A stretch of 64,000 nucleotides of DNA. It comes from Streptomyces nigrescens. Lineage in GTDB: Bacteria; Actinomycetota; Actinomycetes; Streptomycetales; Streptomycetaceae. The position numbers were made by a program, and so were the translations under genes. Position 1 is the first letter of the stretch, and each line of letters starts with the position of its first letter. Below the pieces are notes generated by a model. It ran no database searches. It was not told the origin of the DNA and saw only the letters and a list, made by a program, of their open reading frames with translations. Of this stretch, positions 16,767 through 25,811 are shown piece after piece. The stretch lies in assembly GCA_024349765.1 (NCBI GenBank), contig AP026073.1:5146001-5210000 (forward strand), given 5' to 3'.

Positions 16767-17378
16767 ATGGAGTCGCGGAATCTCGCCGTCGCGGGCGCTT
16801 TCGAGTTCCGGCCGCGGGTATTCACCGATGACCGTGGAATATTCGTCTCGCCGTTCCAGGAAACCGCGGCGCACACCGCTCTCGGGCGGCCGCTGTTCCC
16901 CGTCAGACAGACCAACCACAGCCGCTCACGCCGCGGTGTGGTGCGCGGTGCCCATTTCACCCTGACGCCTCCCGGCTGCGCCAAGTACGTGTACTGCGCC
17001 CAGGGCAAGGCGCTGGACATCGTCATCGACATCAGGGTGGGCTCGCCGACGTACCGCCGGTGGGATGCGGTCACGCTCGACCCGGTGGAATTCCGCGCCG
17101 TCTATTTCCCGGTCGGTGTGGCGCACGCCTTCGTGGCGCTGGCGGACGACACGGTCATGTCCTACATGCTGTCGGGCGAGTACGTACCGCAGAACGAGCT
17201 GGCGTTGTCGGTGTTCGACGAGACCCTGGGCCTGCCGATTCCGAAGGGCATCGAACCGGTGCTGTCCGAACGGGACGACGGCGCACCCTCGCTCGCCGAG
17301 CTGGAGGCCTCCGGGACCCTGCCCCGGTACGCCCACTGCCTGGAGCTCGAAGCGGCACTGGACGCCGGTGACCGGTGA
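16767..17378 (+). CDS. dTDP-4-keto-6-deoxyhexose 3,5- (or 5-) epimerase
   Basis: RmlC-like cupin that epimerises C-5 (and possibly C-3) of the 4-keto sugar, giving the L-series. The 203-aa protein shows TDDRGIF, RQTNHSRSRRGVVRGAHF with the catalytic His, and YFPVGVAHAFVALADD. ATG 16767 is preferred because GAGGAC is eight bases upstream; the ATG two codons earlier is too close. Its stop overlaps the next start (GTGA). Relatives are EvaD, TylK, DnmU and SnogF. Only one such epimerase is seen, so it probably serves all L-sugars made here. Confidence 0.9.
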   Translation: MESRNLAVAGAFEFRPRVFTDDRGIFVSPFQETAAHTALGRPLFPVRQTNHSRSRRGVVRGAHFTLTPPGCAKYVYCAQGKALDIVIDIRVGSPTYRRWDAVTLDPVEFRAVYFPVGVAHAFVALADDTVMSYMLSGEYVPQNELALSVFDETLGLPIPKGIEPVLSERDDGAPSLAELEASGTLPRYAHCLELEAALDAGDR

Positions 17379-18349
17379 CCGGCCCCGGACAGCCTCGCCC
17401 GGCGGCCGCGGCGTCGCCACGGCCGCCGCGGCGCCACCGGCGGGTGGTCGCCGTGCTGGGAGCCACCGGCTGTGTCGGCACCGGTGTCTGCGCGGCGTTC
17501 GCGTCCGCGGGCTATGAGGTCCTCGCAGTCGCCCGGCGCCGTCCCTCCGGTTCCGTCGGCGACATGTTCGTCCCGCTCGACGTCTCCACGGCCGACCCGG
17601 CCGGCCTCGCCGGTCTCCTGGACGGGGCCGGTGTACAGGTGGTCGTCAATGCCACGGGGGGCTGGCTCACGTCGGAGGACGGGAACGAGCGCCATCACGT
17701 CCGGCTCGTGGAACGTCTGCTCACCGCCGCGGAGCTCTGCTCATCGGTGCCGCGCGTCGTGCAGATCGGCTCCATCCACGAGTACGGGCCGGTGCCGTAC
17801 GGGAGCGCGATCGATGAGTCCGTCGTGCCCAGACCGACCACGCCCTACGCCCGGACGAAACTCGCCGGCTCCCGATTGGTGCTCCAGGCGGCCCGAGCCG
17901 GCCGGGTGCCCGCGGTGGTGCTGCGCGCCGTCAATGTCCTGGGGCCGGGCGTGGCCACCGCCAGCTTCCTCGGTTCGGTCGTCCTCCGGTTGCGCGAGTT
18001 GCCTCCCGGGGGCCGGTTGCCGCTCTCCATCGGCGACTTTGAACGGGACTTCATCGATGTCCGGGACCTGGCCGACGCGGCGGTACGGGCCGCCGAGGCC
18101 CCGCTCACGGGGGAGGTGCTCAACATCGGCCTGGGCCGAGCCGTCGGTATCCGCACGATCCTCTCGCTCCTGCTCCGCGCAGCCGGGCGGGACGCGGAGA
18201 CGATCGACGAAGGGGGCGAGCCGGTGACGTCGCGTGGTGGCGACTGGACGCTGGCCGACACCCGGCTCGCCCGGCGACTGCTCGGCTGGGCCCCGCGCAT
18301 CGGCCTGCAGCAATCCGTACGGGACATGTGGGAAGCGGCAGGACGCTGA
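17375..18349 (+). CDS. dTDP-4-keto-6-deoxyhexose 4-ketoreductase (copy 2)
   Basis: A 324-aa extended SDR, paralogous to the protein at 12135: VVAVLGATGCVGTGV at the N-terminus, QIGSIHEYGPV, and YARTKLAGS with the catalytic Tyr/Lys. It starts with GTG overlapping the epimerase stop by four bases, a sign of translational coupling. Coupling to the epimerase suggests that it reduces the L-configured 4-keto sugar. The two copies differ enough across the protein to have distinct substrates. Confidence 0.88.
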   Translation: MTGPGQPRPAAAASPRPPRRHRRVVAVLGATGCVGTGVCAAFASAGYEVLAVARRRPSGSVGDMFVPLDVSTADPAGLAGLLDGAGVQVVVNATGGWLTSEDGNERHHVRLVERLLTAAELCSSVPRVVQIGSIHEYGPVPYGSAIDESVVPRPTTPYARTKLAGSRLVLQAARAGRVPAVVLRAVNVLGPGVATASFLGSVVLRLRELPPGGRLPLSIGDFERDFIDVRDLADAAVRAAEAPLTGEVLNIGLGRAVGIRTILSLLLRAAGRDAETIDEGGEPVTSRGGDWTLADTRLARRLLGWAPRIGLQQSVRDMWEAAGR

Positions 18350-18381
18350 TTCCCGCACCGGCAGCAGGCAGGAGCATTTTC

Positions 18382-19845
18382 ATGACGGACACCTTCCGGA
18401 ACCGGCCGAGCCTCGCCCTCCGGCGCCGTCGCCCGATCGCCCTGCGTCTCGCCGAGTCGGCGGCGGCGGGCGCCTTTGCCGACACCGCCGATGTGGTCCG
18501 ATGGTTCGCCGAGTACGGGAAGCGGGCCTACACCCGCACCGAACGGGTCCCCCTGGAAGAGCTGAAGGACTGGAAGCAGGACCCCGGCACCGGGGACATC
18601 AGTCATCACAGCGGAAAGTTCTTCTCCATAGAAGGAGTTGAGGTCCACGTTCCGGGCGCCCCGGTGGCCCACTGGAGTCAGCCGATCATCAACCAGCCCG
18701 AGGTCGGCATCCTCGGGATCCTGGCCAAGGAATTCGACGGGGTGCTGCACTTCCTGATGCAGGCCAAGGTCGAACCGGGAAACGTCGGCGGACTCCAGCT
18801 GTCCCCCACCGTGCAGGCGACGCGTAGCAATTACACCCGGGTGCACGGTGGCAGGCCGGTGCCGTACCTCGAATACTTCCTGGACACCGAGGACCACCAC
18901 ATCGTCGCCGACGTACGCCAGTCCGAGCAGGGATCGGCCTTCCTGCGCAAACGGAACCGCAACATGGTCGTGGAGACCGCCGACGACGTCCACGTACGGG
19001 ACGGCTTCCGATGGCTGACCCTCGGTCAGCTGCACCGGCTGCTCGCCCTCGACGACCTGCTCAACATGGATGCCCGCACCGTGCTGGCCTGTCTGCCGCT
19101 CGCCCACCCCGAGTTGCCCTCGGTACACGGGCGACCGGACGAAGGATTCCGGGACGCGCTGCTGCGGTCCGCCGGCGCACCGAGCGGCACCCTGCACACA
19201 CTGGGTGAACTGTTGAGCTGGATCACACAGGCACGCTCCCGGACGGACGTGCGCACGGCCCGGGTCCCGCTGGCCGGGCTGCCGGGCTGGCAGCACAGGG
19301 ACGGCCGGATCTCGCATGAGAGCGGCCGGTTCTTCGATGTCGTCGGGGTGTCTGTGGAAGCCGGCGGCCGCGAGGTGGCCCGCTGGTCACAGCCCATGAT
19401 CGCGCCGTACGGAACCGGTGTCGCAGCCTTCCTGGTCCGACGCTTCCGCGGAGTGCTGCACATCCTGGCCCACACCCGCGTCGAGGCGGGCTATCTCGAC
19501 GTGATCGAGCTTGCGCCCACGGTGCAGTGCACGCCGGCGAACTACGAGCTGCTGCCGCCGGAGGCACGTCCGCGCTTCCTCGACACCGTGCTGGGCGCAC
19601 CGCGGGAGAGCATCCGCTACGACACCGTCCTCTCGGAGGAGGGCGGCCGCTTCCACCATGCGCGCAACCGCTATCTGATCGTCGAAACGGACGCCGAGGT
19701 CCGGCCGGACGACCCCGAATTCCGCTGGTGTTCCCTTCACCAGTTGGTTGAGCTGCTCCGGCACAGCCACTACCTCAACGTCCAGGCCCGCTCTCTGGTG
19801 GCCTGCCTGCACAGCCTGCTGTCGGGACCGGCCGCCCGGCCGTGA
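18382..19845 (+). CDS. dTDP-4-keto-6-deoxyglucose 2,3-dehydratase
   Basis: Removes the C-2 hydroxyl, committing the sugar to the 2-deoxy series (TylX3, EryBVI, EvaA, KijD10). The 487-aa protein is a tandem of two related halves. FADTADVVRWFAEYGKRAYT and SHHSGKFFSIEGVEV in the first match LLSWITQARSRTDVRTARV and SHESGRFFDVVGVSVEA in the second, as usual for this family. ATG 18382 follows GGAG at good spacing. The product, a 2,6-dideoxy-3,4-diketo sugar, is the branch point for amino and nitro sugars; the aminotransferase lies at 39166. Confidence 0.92.
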   Translation: MTDTFRNRPSLALRRRRPIALRLAESAAAGAFADTADVVRWFAEYGKRAYTRTERVPLEELKDWKQDPGTGDISHHSGKFFSIEGVEVHVPGAPVAHWSQPIINQPEVGILGILAKEFDGVLHFLMQAKVEPGNVGGLQLSPTVQATRSNYTRVHGGRPVPYLEYFLDTEDHHIVADVRQSEQGSAFLRKRNRNMVVETADDVHVRDGFRWLTLGQLHRLLALDDLLNMDARTVLACLPLAHPELPSVHGRPDEGFRDALLRSAGAPSGTLHTLGELLSWITQARSRTDVRTARVPLAGLPGWQHRDGRISHESGRFFDVVGVSVEAGGREVARWSQPMIAPYGTGVAAFLVRRFRGVLHILAHTRVEAGYLDVIELAPTVQCTPANYELLPPEARPRFLDTVLGAPRESIRYDTVLSEEGGRFHHARNRYLIVETDAEVRPDDPEFRWCSLHQLVELLRHSHYLNVQARSLVACLHSLLSGPAARP

Positions 19846-19880
19846 CCGCGCCGTGGACAGCCCCGTGGGTGTAGGGGAGT

Positions 19881-19912
19881 TTGAGGGAAGCTATAGGGCG
19901 TTCGCCTAACTT
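19881..19912 (+). promoter_or_regulatory. Possible promoter of a leaderless transcript
   Basis: TTGAGG at 19881-19886 and TAACTT at 19907-19912 resemble -35 and -10 hexamers, although the 20-base spacing is long. The next gene's ATG at 19920 has no Shine-Dalgarno sequence, so transcription could begin at or very near the start codon. Weak visual evidence only. Confidence 0.25.
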
Positions 19913-19919
19913 ATCGATC

Positions 19920-21194
19920 ATGGTGATGACCAAATCGGACACCGAATTGGGTGGAGATCTCCTCGCACTCCGCGGGGTCCAGTGGATCATGGGTACGAAG
20001 AACGACCCGTACGCGCTGCTGCTGCGCGGGGCCGATGACGACCCCCATGCACTCGGCCGCGGAATACGCGAACGTGGTGCCCTCTACCGGAGTCACGCCG
20101 AGGCGTGGGTCACTGCTGACCACGCCATGGCCGAAGCGATCCTGAATGATCCCCGGCTCGGCCCCGGGCATCCCGACGCCGCACCGGCGGAGGGCGGGGG
20201 CCACGAACCGGACGAAGAGCACGAACCGATGCCCTGGGACTTCCCGGCGCTGCGCGATGTGCTGCCGCTCGACGACGCCTGCCTGTCCCTGCCGCGAGCG
20301 GAGTACGAGCGGGTGAACGCGGCGGGGGCGGCGATCCTCGGCGCGCCGGCCCTGGCCCCCCTGGCCGAGGGCCTCACGGCCGGCTGCGCGCTCCGGCTGC
20401 GAGGCCTGTCGGACCGATTCGACCTCATGGCCGAGTACGCCCACCGCTGTGCCGCGGACGCCGCCGCGGAAGTCCTCGGTCTGCCCGCCGAGCAGCGGGA
20501 CCGTTTCACCGACCTGTGCGCGCGGGCCGCCGGCACGCTGGACGCCACTCTCTGTCCGCCCCGCCTCGACGTGGCCCGGCGCCTGCTGGGCTCCGTGGCG
20601 GAGCTGCGTGCGCTGTTGGCCGGGACGGTGCCGGCGGAGGGCGCCGGAGCGGTACTTGCGCCCGAGGACGCGCTGACCGCGGGCGTCCTCACCGCGGTCG
20701 CCGGTGTCGAGCTGACCGCCACCCTGATCTGCAACACGGTGGCCGTGCTGCTCGACCATCCGGAAGCGTGGGCCGTGGTGTGCGAAGCACCGGAGGAGAC
20801 CGCCGGCCAGGCGGTCGACGAGACGCTGCGCTATCTGCCGCCGGTACGTCTGCACAGGCTGTACGCGCAGAGCGACCTTGCGCTGGGCGGGCACGAGGTG
20901 GAGCGCGGCGCGGAAGTGGTGGTCGCGGCGGAGGCCGCGCTGCGGGACCCCGCCGTGTACCCCGACCCGGAGCGCTTCCGGCTCGGCCGCCCGGCCGCCG
21001 GATCGGCCGGCCTGCCGCTTTCCGCGGCACCGCACCTGGCGCTCGTCGCACCCCTGGTCCGGCTCCAGGCCGTCTGCGCGGTGCGGGCCCTGGCGGCGCG
21101 GTTCCCCGGCCTCAGCCGCACGGAGCCGGTGTTGCGCCGCCTGCGCTCGCCGATCACCGCCGCAGTGCTGCACCTTCCCCTCACCGTCCGCTGA
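19920..21194 (+). CDS. P450-like glycosyltransferase auxiliary protein (EryCII/DesVIII type), copy 1
   Basis: A 424-aa protein with the cytochrome P450 fold but without the heme-ligand loop: where FGxGxHxCxG would be, the sequence runs GLPLSAAPHLALVAPLVRLQ. Members (EryCII, DesVIII, TylM3, DnrQ, AknT) bind and activate a partner glycosyltransferase for amino-deoxysugar transfer. The helix-I-like GVLTAVAGVELTATLI and the DETLRYLPPVR segment (ExxR) show the origin. No RBS precedes ATG 19920. It is not adjacent to a glycosyltransferase, so its partner is uncertain. Confidence 0.85.
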   Translation: MVMTKSDTELGGDLLALRGVQWIMGTKNDPYALLLRGADDDPHALGRGIRERGALYRSHAEAWVTADHAMAEAILNDPRLGPGHPDAAPAEGGGHEPDEEHEPMPWDFPALRDVLPLDDACLSLPRAEYERVNAAGAAILGAPALAPLAEGLTAGCALRLRGLSDRFDLMAEYAHRCAADAAAEVLGLPAEQRDRFTDLCARAAGTLDATLCPPRLDVARRLLGSVAELRALLAGTVPAEGAGAVLAPEDALTAGVLTAVAGVELTATLICNTVAVLLDHPEAWAVVCEAPEETAGQAVDETLRYLPPVRLHRLYAQSDLALGGHEVERGAEVVVAAEAALRDPAVYPDPERFRLGRPAAGSAGLPLSAAPHLALVAPLVRLQAVCAVRALAARFPGLSRTEPVLRRLRSPITAAVLHLPLTVR

Positions 21195-21225
21195 CGACCG
21201 TCTGCCTGAAGAGAAAGGGCCGTGC

Positions 21226-22506
21226 ATGGAAACGAGCGGACGCTCTCGCCTGGTCACCCACTGCCGGGTGTGTGGCGCTGCCGATTGGCAGGAAGTGGTT
21301 TCCTTCGGCTCCGTGCCCCTCGCCAATGCCTTTCTGGATCCCGCGACGTCCTACGAGGACGAGGCGCGCTTCCCCCTGGGGGTGATCTCCTGCCGCTCCT
21401 GCCGGCTGATGAGCCTGACACATGTGGTCGACCCCGAGGTCATGTACCGGACCTACTTCTATGTGACCTCGGACTCCGAGTCCATCACCCGCCACATGCG
21501 GTACGTGGCACAGACGTGCACCAGCCGCTTCGCACTCGGAGAGGACGAGCTCGTCGTCGAGATGGGCAGCAACACCGGGGCCCAGCTGCTCGCCTTCCGC
21601 CCCGGCGGGCAACGGGTCCTGGGCGTTGATCCGGCACTGAACCTGGCCGCGACCGCCAACGCGCACGGGGTGCTGACGCTGCCGGAGTACTTCTCCGACC
21701 GCACGGCGGCCCGCATCAGGAACGGACACGGTCAGGCCCGGCTGATCCTGGGACGGCACGTCTTCGCGCACGTGGACGACCTGGCCGACGTCGCCGCCGG
21801 GGTCCGTCGACTGCTCGCCCGGGACGGTGTGTTCGCCATCGAAGTGCCCTACGCCCTCGACCTCGTGGAGCGGGTCGCCTTCGACACCGTTTACCACGAG
21901 CACCTGTCGTACTTCCTGGTCGGCACCCTCGCCGAACTCTTCGACCGGCACGGCCTGCGGCTCTTCGACGTGGAACGACTGCCCGTGCACGGCGGCTCCA
22001 TCCTGGCCTTCGTCGGTCTGCGCGAAGGCCCCTGGGAGCAACAGGGCTCGGTGGCGGAGCTGTTCGCCGCCGAGCAGGCCGCGGGACTGCATCAGGACGC
22101 CGCGTACGGGGAGTTCGCGCACAAGGTGGCGCGAGTACGGCAGGAGCTCCCCCGGCTCGTCCGTGGCCTGGTGGCCCAAGGCGCCCGGGTCGCCGGCTAC
22201 GGGGCGTCGGCGAAGGGCACGACGCTGCTCAACATCTGCGGAATCGGCGCTGACGAATTGCAGTTCTGCAGCGACACCACCGTGCTGAAGCAGGGCAAGG
22301 TGCTGCCCGGCACACATGTCCCGGTGTGCTCCCCGCAGTCCGCCGCGGCGGAACCACCGGATTACTACCTGCTCCTGGCATGGAACTACGCGGACGAGAT
22401 CCTGGAGAAGGAGCGACGGTTCCTCGACAACGGCGGCCGGTTCATCCTGCCGGTGCCGGAACCGGTCGTGCTGTCGGCCGGTGCCCGGGCCACCACCCCG
22501 ACCTGA
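21226..22506 (+). CDS. NDP-hexose C-methyltransferase (NovU/TylC3/EvaC type), copy 2
   Basis: A 426-aa SAM enzyme with the same three-part layout as the gene at 15468: zinc domain (CRVCGA ... CRSCRL), SAM core VVEMGSNTGAQLL, and C-terminal VAGYGASAKGTTLLNICGI. It is clearly diverged from copy 1, so not a recent duplicate. ATG 21226 follows AAAGGG. It is downstream of the auxiliary P450-like gene and ends at a hairpin. In nitrosugar pathways one such enzyme methylates C-3 of the amino sugar; the other copy could serve a second branched sugar. Confidence 0.9.
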   Translation: METSGRSRLVTHCRVCGAADWQEVVSFGSVPLANAFLDPATSYEDEARFPLGVISCRSCRLMSLTHVVDPEVMYRTYFYVTSDSESITRHMRYVAQTCTSRFALGEDELVVEMGSNTGAQLLAFRPGGQRVLGVDPALNLAATANAHGVLTLPEYFSDRTAARIRNGHGQARLILGRHVFAHVDDLADVAAGVRRLLARDGVFAIEVPYALDLVERVAFDTVYHEHLSYFLVGTLAELFDRHGLRLFDVERLPVHGGSILAFVGLREGPWEQQGSVAELFAAEQAAGLHQDAAYGEFAHKVARVRQELPRLVRGLVAQGARVAGYGASAKGTTLLNICGIGADELQFCSDTTVLKQGKVLPGTHVPVCSPQSAAAEPPDYYLLLAWNYADEILEKERRFLDNGGRFILPVPEPVVLSAGARATTPT

Positions 22507-22519
22507 CCCCGGTACCGCA

Positions 22520-22553
22520 GCCGGGCCCGGACCGCGCGCGAGCCGGGCCCGGC
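22520..22553. terminator. Hairpin between convergent methyltransferase genes
   Basis: GCCGGGCCCGG (22520-22530) pairs exactly with CCGGGCCCGGC (22543-22553) across a 12-base loop. It lies between the C-methyltransferase (ends 22506) and the leftward methyltransferase (ends 22572), a position suited to a two-way terminator. Confidence 0.7.
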
Positions 22554-22571
22554 CTTGCCGCGCCCTGCGGG

Positions 22572-23396
22572 TCAGGACCCGCCGGTCCGCTCGGCGGTCA
22601 CGATCGAGTAGCCCAGGCCGGCCGCCTCGAGCGAAGTGGTGGCCGCCTCCACCTGCTCGACCATCCTGCTCCCGTAGGCCGCGACCAGCTCCTCGCGCCG
22701 TTTCTCGATCCCGTGGTGAATGGACGCAAGGGAGCGCGGCACGGTGTGCGCGGTGATGTCGAGCGCCTCGATCTCCACCAGACCGGCCCGTTGCAGCAGC
22801 GCCTGGTAGTCACCGATCCGCATCGACTCGCCGAAGAGCGAGGCGTAGGGAAGGTCGTCCCTCTCGGGGGTCCCGCTGTTGTCCAGCACGTCGGTGAGGG
22901 CGAGCCGGCCGCCCGGCCGGAGCACCGCCGCCGCCTGCCGTAGCGGCTCCAGCCGGTTGGGCATGTGGAAGACCGACTCGAAGAGCCACACACCGTCGAA
23001 GGAGTCCGGCTGGAAGGGCAGTTTCATCGCATCCGCATGCCGGAAGGACACCAGATCGGCCATCCCGGCGGCCGCCGCATGGGCGTTCGCCCGCTCCACC
23101 TGCACGGCGCTGATGGTGATGCCCACGACCTGAGCACCGGTGGCCCGGGCGAGCCGGATCGCCGGTTCACCGGTGCCACAGCCGATGTCCAGGACCCGGT
23201 CGCCCGGCCCGACCCGGACCCGCTCGATCATCATGTCGGTGAGCCGCTGCGACGCCGGCCCCATGGCGGACCGGTCCGACGGACCGGTCCAGTAACCGAA
23301 GTGCAGGCTTCCGCCGGTGACTTCGGCGAGGAACCGGCTGGACTCGTCGTAGAAGTCCGCGACCTCCTGTTGCTGGGGTGCTGAGGTGTCAGTCAT
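22572..23396 (-). CDS. SAM-dependent methyltransferase, RebM-like (probable sugar O-methyltransferase)
   Basis: A 274-aa class I methyltransferase. The N-terminal cap VADFYDESSRFLAEVTGGS with LHFGYW is typical of RebM/UbiE-like enzymes that methylate sugar hydroxyls or small aromatics. The SAM motif is VLDIGCGTGEPAIRLA, with ITISAVQVERAN and the acidic strand LALTDVLDN. ATG 23396 has AAAGGA upstream. It is transcribed with rmlD and rmlB, consistent with deoxysugar decoration. C- or N-methylation cannot be excluded. Confidence 0.78.
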   Translation of the reverse strand: MTDTSAPQQQEVADFYDESSRFLAEVTGGSLHFGYWTGPSDRSAMGPASQRLTDMMIERVRVGPGDRVLDIGCGTGEPAIRLARATGAQVVGITISAVQVERANAHAAAAGMADLVSFRHADAMKLPFQPDSFDGVWLFESVFHMPNRLEPLRQAAAVLRPGGRLALTDVLDNSGTPERDDLPYASLFGESMRIGDYQALLQRAGLVEIEALDITAHTVPRSLASIHHGIEKRREELVAAYGSRMVEQVEAATTSLEAAGLGYSIVTAERTGGS

Positions 23397-23485
23397 TCCG
23401 CTCGTCCTTTCTCGGGCCGGGCCGTCCGGCGGGCGGCCCGGGCGGGGCATGGTGGTGCCGGCCGGTGCCCGGTCGGGGCGACCGA

Positions 23486-24346
23486 TCACCGGAGGTGGTC
23501 CAGGGCGTGCCGCAGTGCCGTGCGCCAATGGCGCAGCGGAGCGATTCCCCACTCCTGCCAGCGGTCGTGTCCCAGGACGGTGTAGGCGGGGCGACGTGCC
23601 GGCCCGGCGTATTCGGCACTGGAGATGGCATGCACCCGGCCGGGGTCCGCGTCGAGCGCTCGGTAGATCTCGCTGGCCAGCTCGTGCCAGGTCGCCACTC
23701 CGGCGTTGGTGGCGTGGAACACTCCGCCGGCTCCGGACGCACGGCCCAGCACGACGATCCGTGCGGCGGTGTCCGTGGCCCAGGTGGGTTGCCCGTACTG
23801 GTCGGCGACGACCCTGACGGTCTTCCCTCGGCGGGCCGCCTCGACCATGGTGCGGACGAAGCTGCGCCCGTGGGCTCCGTACAGCCACGCGGTGCGGACC
23901 ACGGTGAACGGGGGGAGGTGCGCGGCGAGGACGGCTCGTTCCCCGGCCGCCTTGCTGCGGCCGTAGGCGGTGCGCGGCGCAGGCGGGCTGTCCTCCCCGT
24001 ACGGCGAACGGGCGTCACCGGAGAACACGTAGTCCGTGGAGACGTGGATCAGCCGGATGCCGTACTCGGCACAGGCCGCTGCGAGGTGTCCGGGCCCCGC
24101 ACCGTTGACCGCCCAGGCGGCGGCCTCGTCGGACTCCGCGGCCTCCACGGCGGTGTACGCGGCGCAGTTGACGACCACGTCCGGTCGGTACCGGTTCAGC
24201 GCCGCGAAGACCGCCGTCCGCTGTGTCACGTCCAGCGCGGACCGGTCCAGGGCGATCACCCGGTCGTTCCCGCATCCGGCGGCGGTGAGCCGCGCCACGA
24301 GTTCCCTGCCGAGCATGCCGCCGGCACCGGTGATCAGCCACCTCAT
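23486..24346 (-). CDS. rmlD: dTDP-4-dehydrorhamnose reductase (RmlD family)
   Basis: Reduces C-4 of dTDP-4-keto-L-rhamnose with NAD(P)H. The 286-aa SDR shows LITGAGGMLGREL, the conserved VNCAAYTAVEAAE, STDYVFSGD, and YGRSKAAGE with the catalytic Tyr/Lys. The start overlaps the rmlB stop (ATGA). Together with rmlA, rmlB and the epimerase this could give L-rhamnose; alternatively it is a 4-ketoreductase in another deoxysugar route, as seen in several gene clusters. Confidence 0.87.
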   Translation of the reverse strand: MRWLITGAGGMLGRELVARLTAAGCGNDRVIALDRSALDVTQRTAVFAALNRYRPDVVVNCAAYTAVEAAESDEAAAWAVNGAGPGHLAAACAEYGIRLIHVSTDYVFSGDARSPYGEDSPPAPRTAYGRSKAAGERAVLAAHLPPFTVVRTAWLYGAHGRSFVRTMVEAARRGKTVRVVADQYGQPTWATDTAARIVVLGRASGAGGVFHATNAGVATWHELASEIYRALDADPGRVHAISSAEYAGPARRPAYTVLGHDRWQEWGIAPLRHWRTALRHALDHLR

Positions 24347-25341
24347 GCCGGGGCCCGGTCCGTACGACCGTCGATGCCCCGCGGCCGGTCCGTCAGCTGC
24401 CGCCACCACTCCTGGTGCTCCCGGTACCACGCGACGGTGGCGTTGAGCCCGGCGGCGAACGCGGTCCGTGGCCGGTAGCCGAGTTCGGTACGGGCCTTGC
24501 TGTCGTCGAGCGCATAGCGGCGGTCGTGTCCCTTGCGGTCCTCGACGTATTCGACCTGGCTCCAGTCGGCTCCACAGGCGTCCAGCAGGCGCTCGGTGAG
24601 CTCCAGGTTGGTCATCTCGGCGCCTCCTCCGAGGTGGTAGACCTCTCCGGCCCGCCCACGGGTCCGCACCAGTTCCACGCCGTGGCAGTGGTCCTCCACG
24701 TGCAGCCACTCACGGACGTTGAGCCCGTCCCCGTAGAGCGGGACCTTTCTCCCGTCCAGCAGGTGGGTGATGAAGAGCGGGACGACCTTCTCGGGGAACT
24801 GCCGCGGGCCGTAGTTGTTGCTGCACCGGGTGATCCGTACGTCCAGGCCGTGTGTGCGATGGCAAGCCAGCGCGAACAGATCGGCGGACGCCTTTGACGC
24901 GGAATAGGGGGAGTTGGGGCGCAGCGGGGCGTCCTCCTGCCAGGCACCGCCGGCAAGGGACCCGTAGACCTCGTCCGTGGAGACCTGGACGAAGGGCTCC
25001 GTCCGGTGCCGCACGGCGGCGGCCAACAGGGTCTGGGTGCCGACCACGTTGGTGCGGGCGAAGAGGTCCGCGCCGGAGATCGAGCGGTCCACGTGCGACT
25101 CGGCCGCGAAGTGCACCACTTGATCCGCCTCTGCCATCAGCCGGTCCACCAGGGCGCCATCGCAGATGTCGCCCTGGACGAACTCCAGCCGGGGGTGGTT
25201 GAGGTCGAGGTTGCGGGTGCTGCCCGCATAGGTGAGCTTGTCCAGCACGGTGACCCGTAGCCCCGGCTCCTTCTGCGCCAGCAGCGCACGGACATAGGCG
25301 CACCCGATGAAACCCGCCGCGCCGGTGACCAGAACATTCAT
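24343..25341 (-). CDS. rmlB: dTDP-glucose 4,6-dehydratase
   Basis: Converts dTDP-glucose to dTDP-4-keto-6-deoxyglucose, the shared precursor of all deoxysugars here. The 332-aa protein has VTGAAGFIGCAYVRAL, FAAESHVDRSI, STDEVYGSL and the catalytic YSASKASADL, plus NNYGPRQFPEKVVPLFI, which is diagnostic of RmlB. It is the first gene of a leftward unit with rmlD and the methyltransferase. The paired RmlA lies 13 kb away at 38111. Confidence 0.95.
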   Translation of the reverse strand: MNVLVTGAAGFIGCAYVRALLAQKEPGLRVTVLDKLTYAGSTRNLDLNHPRLEFVQGDICDGALVDRLMAEADQVVHFAAESHVDRSISGADLFARTNVVGTQTLLAAAVRHRTEPFVQVSTDEVYGSLAGGAWQEDAPLRPNSPYSASKASADLFALACHRTHGLDVRITRCSNNYGPRQFPEKVVPLFITHLLDGRKVPLYGDGLNVREWLHVEDHCHGVELVRTRGRAGEVYHLGGGAEMTNLELTERLLDACGADWSQVEYVEDRKGHDRRYALDDSKARTELGYRPRTAFAAGLNATVAWYREHQEWWRQLTDRPRGIDGRTDRAPA

Positions 25342-25493
25342 GCCGAGCAGCCTTCCGGGCTGTCTTGGAGAATCGCTGGAAGGGCGGTTCCCTCCCGGCG
25401 CACCGGCTCCATGCGCTCTCCATGGGATGACGATCGGGGCTCGTGACACTTGCGGAGTTCCTGTCAGGCATCCGGCACGAGAGGAGCCACGTC

Positions 25494-25787
25494 ATGGCTC
25501 TGTTCGCGGTTCTCGCAACACAGGCACCCCACGGCATCAGCGGGGACGAATTCCGGCAGCGGCTGCCCGAGGGCTTCTCCTACACCAAGACCTTGGTCGA
25601 CAAGGGCTTCATCAAGCACAGTTGGGTCCGTGTCGGTGCCGCCGGCGGGCTGAACATCTACGAGGTTGATTCGCACGAGCAGTTGCTGACGCTCCTCTAC
25701 GACAACCCGGTCAGCCCGCACCTGCGGTTCGAGGTCATCCCGCTCGCCCGTCCGGACGCCTTCGACCCGCTGGCCTTCCGGAAGTGA
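25494..25787 (+). CDS. Muconolactone-isomerase-fold small protein
   Basis: A 97-aa protein matching the muconolactone delta-isomerase (CatC) fold: the late segment NIYEVDSHEQLLTLLYDNPV followed by RFEVIPLARP is the family hallmark (VFDVESxxELHxLLxxLP ... VTPLA). ATG 25494 is chosen because GAGAGGAG is eight bases upstream; an upstream GTG at 25443 has no RBS. No other muconate-pathway gene is present, so a catabolic role is unlikely. Small ferredoxin-like proteins of this kind in polyketide clusters act as cyclases or isomerases, but no specific role can be assigned. It is the only rightward gene in a leftward block. Confidence 0.7.
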   Translation: MALFAVLATQAPHGISGDEFRQRLPEGFSYTKTLVDKGFIKHSWVRVGAAGGLNIYEVDSHEQLLTLLYDNPVSPHLRFEVIPLARPDAFDPLAFRK

Positions 25788-25811
25788 GCCGTCCCGGGCC
25801 GGGCCCCCGCT

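Noticed and set aside
19920-21194. Functional cytochrome P450
   Set aside because: The heme-binding Cys loop is missing; the protein matches glycosyltransferase helper proteins instead.
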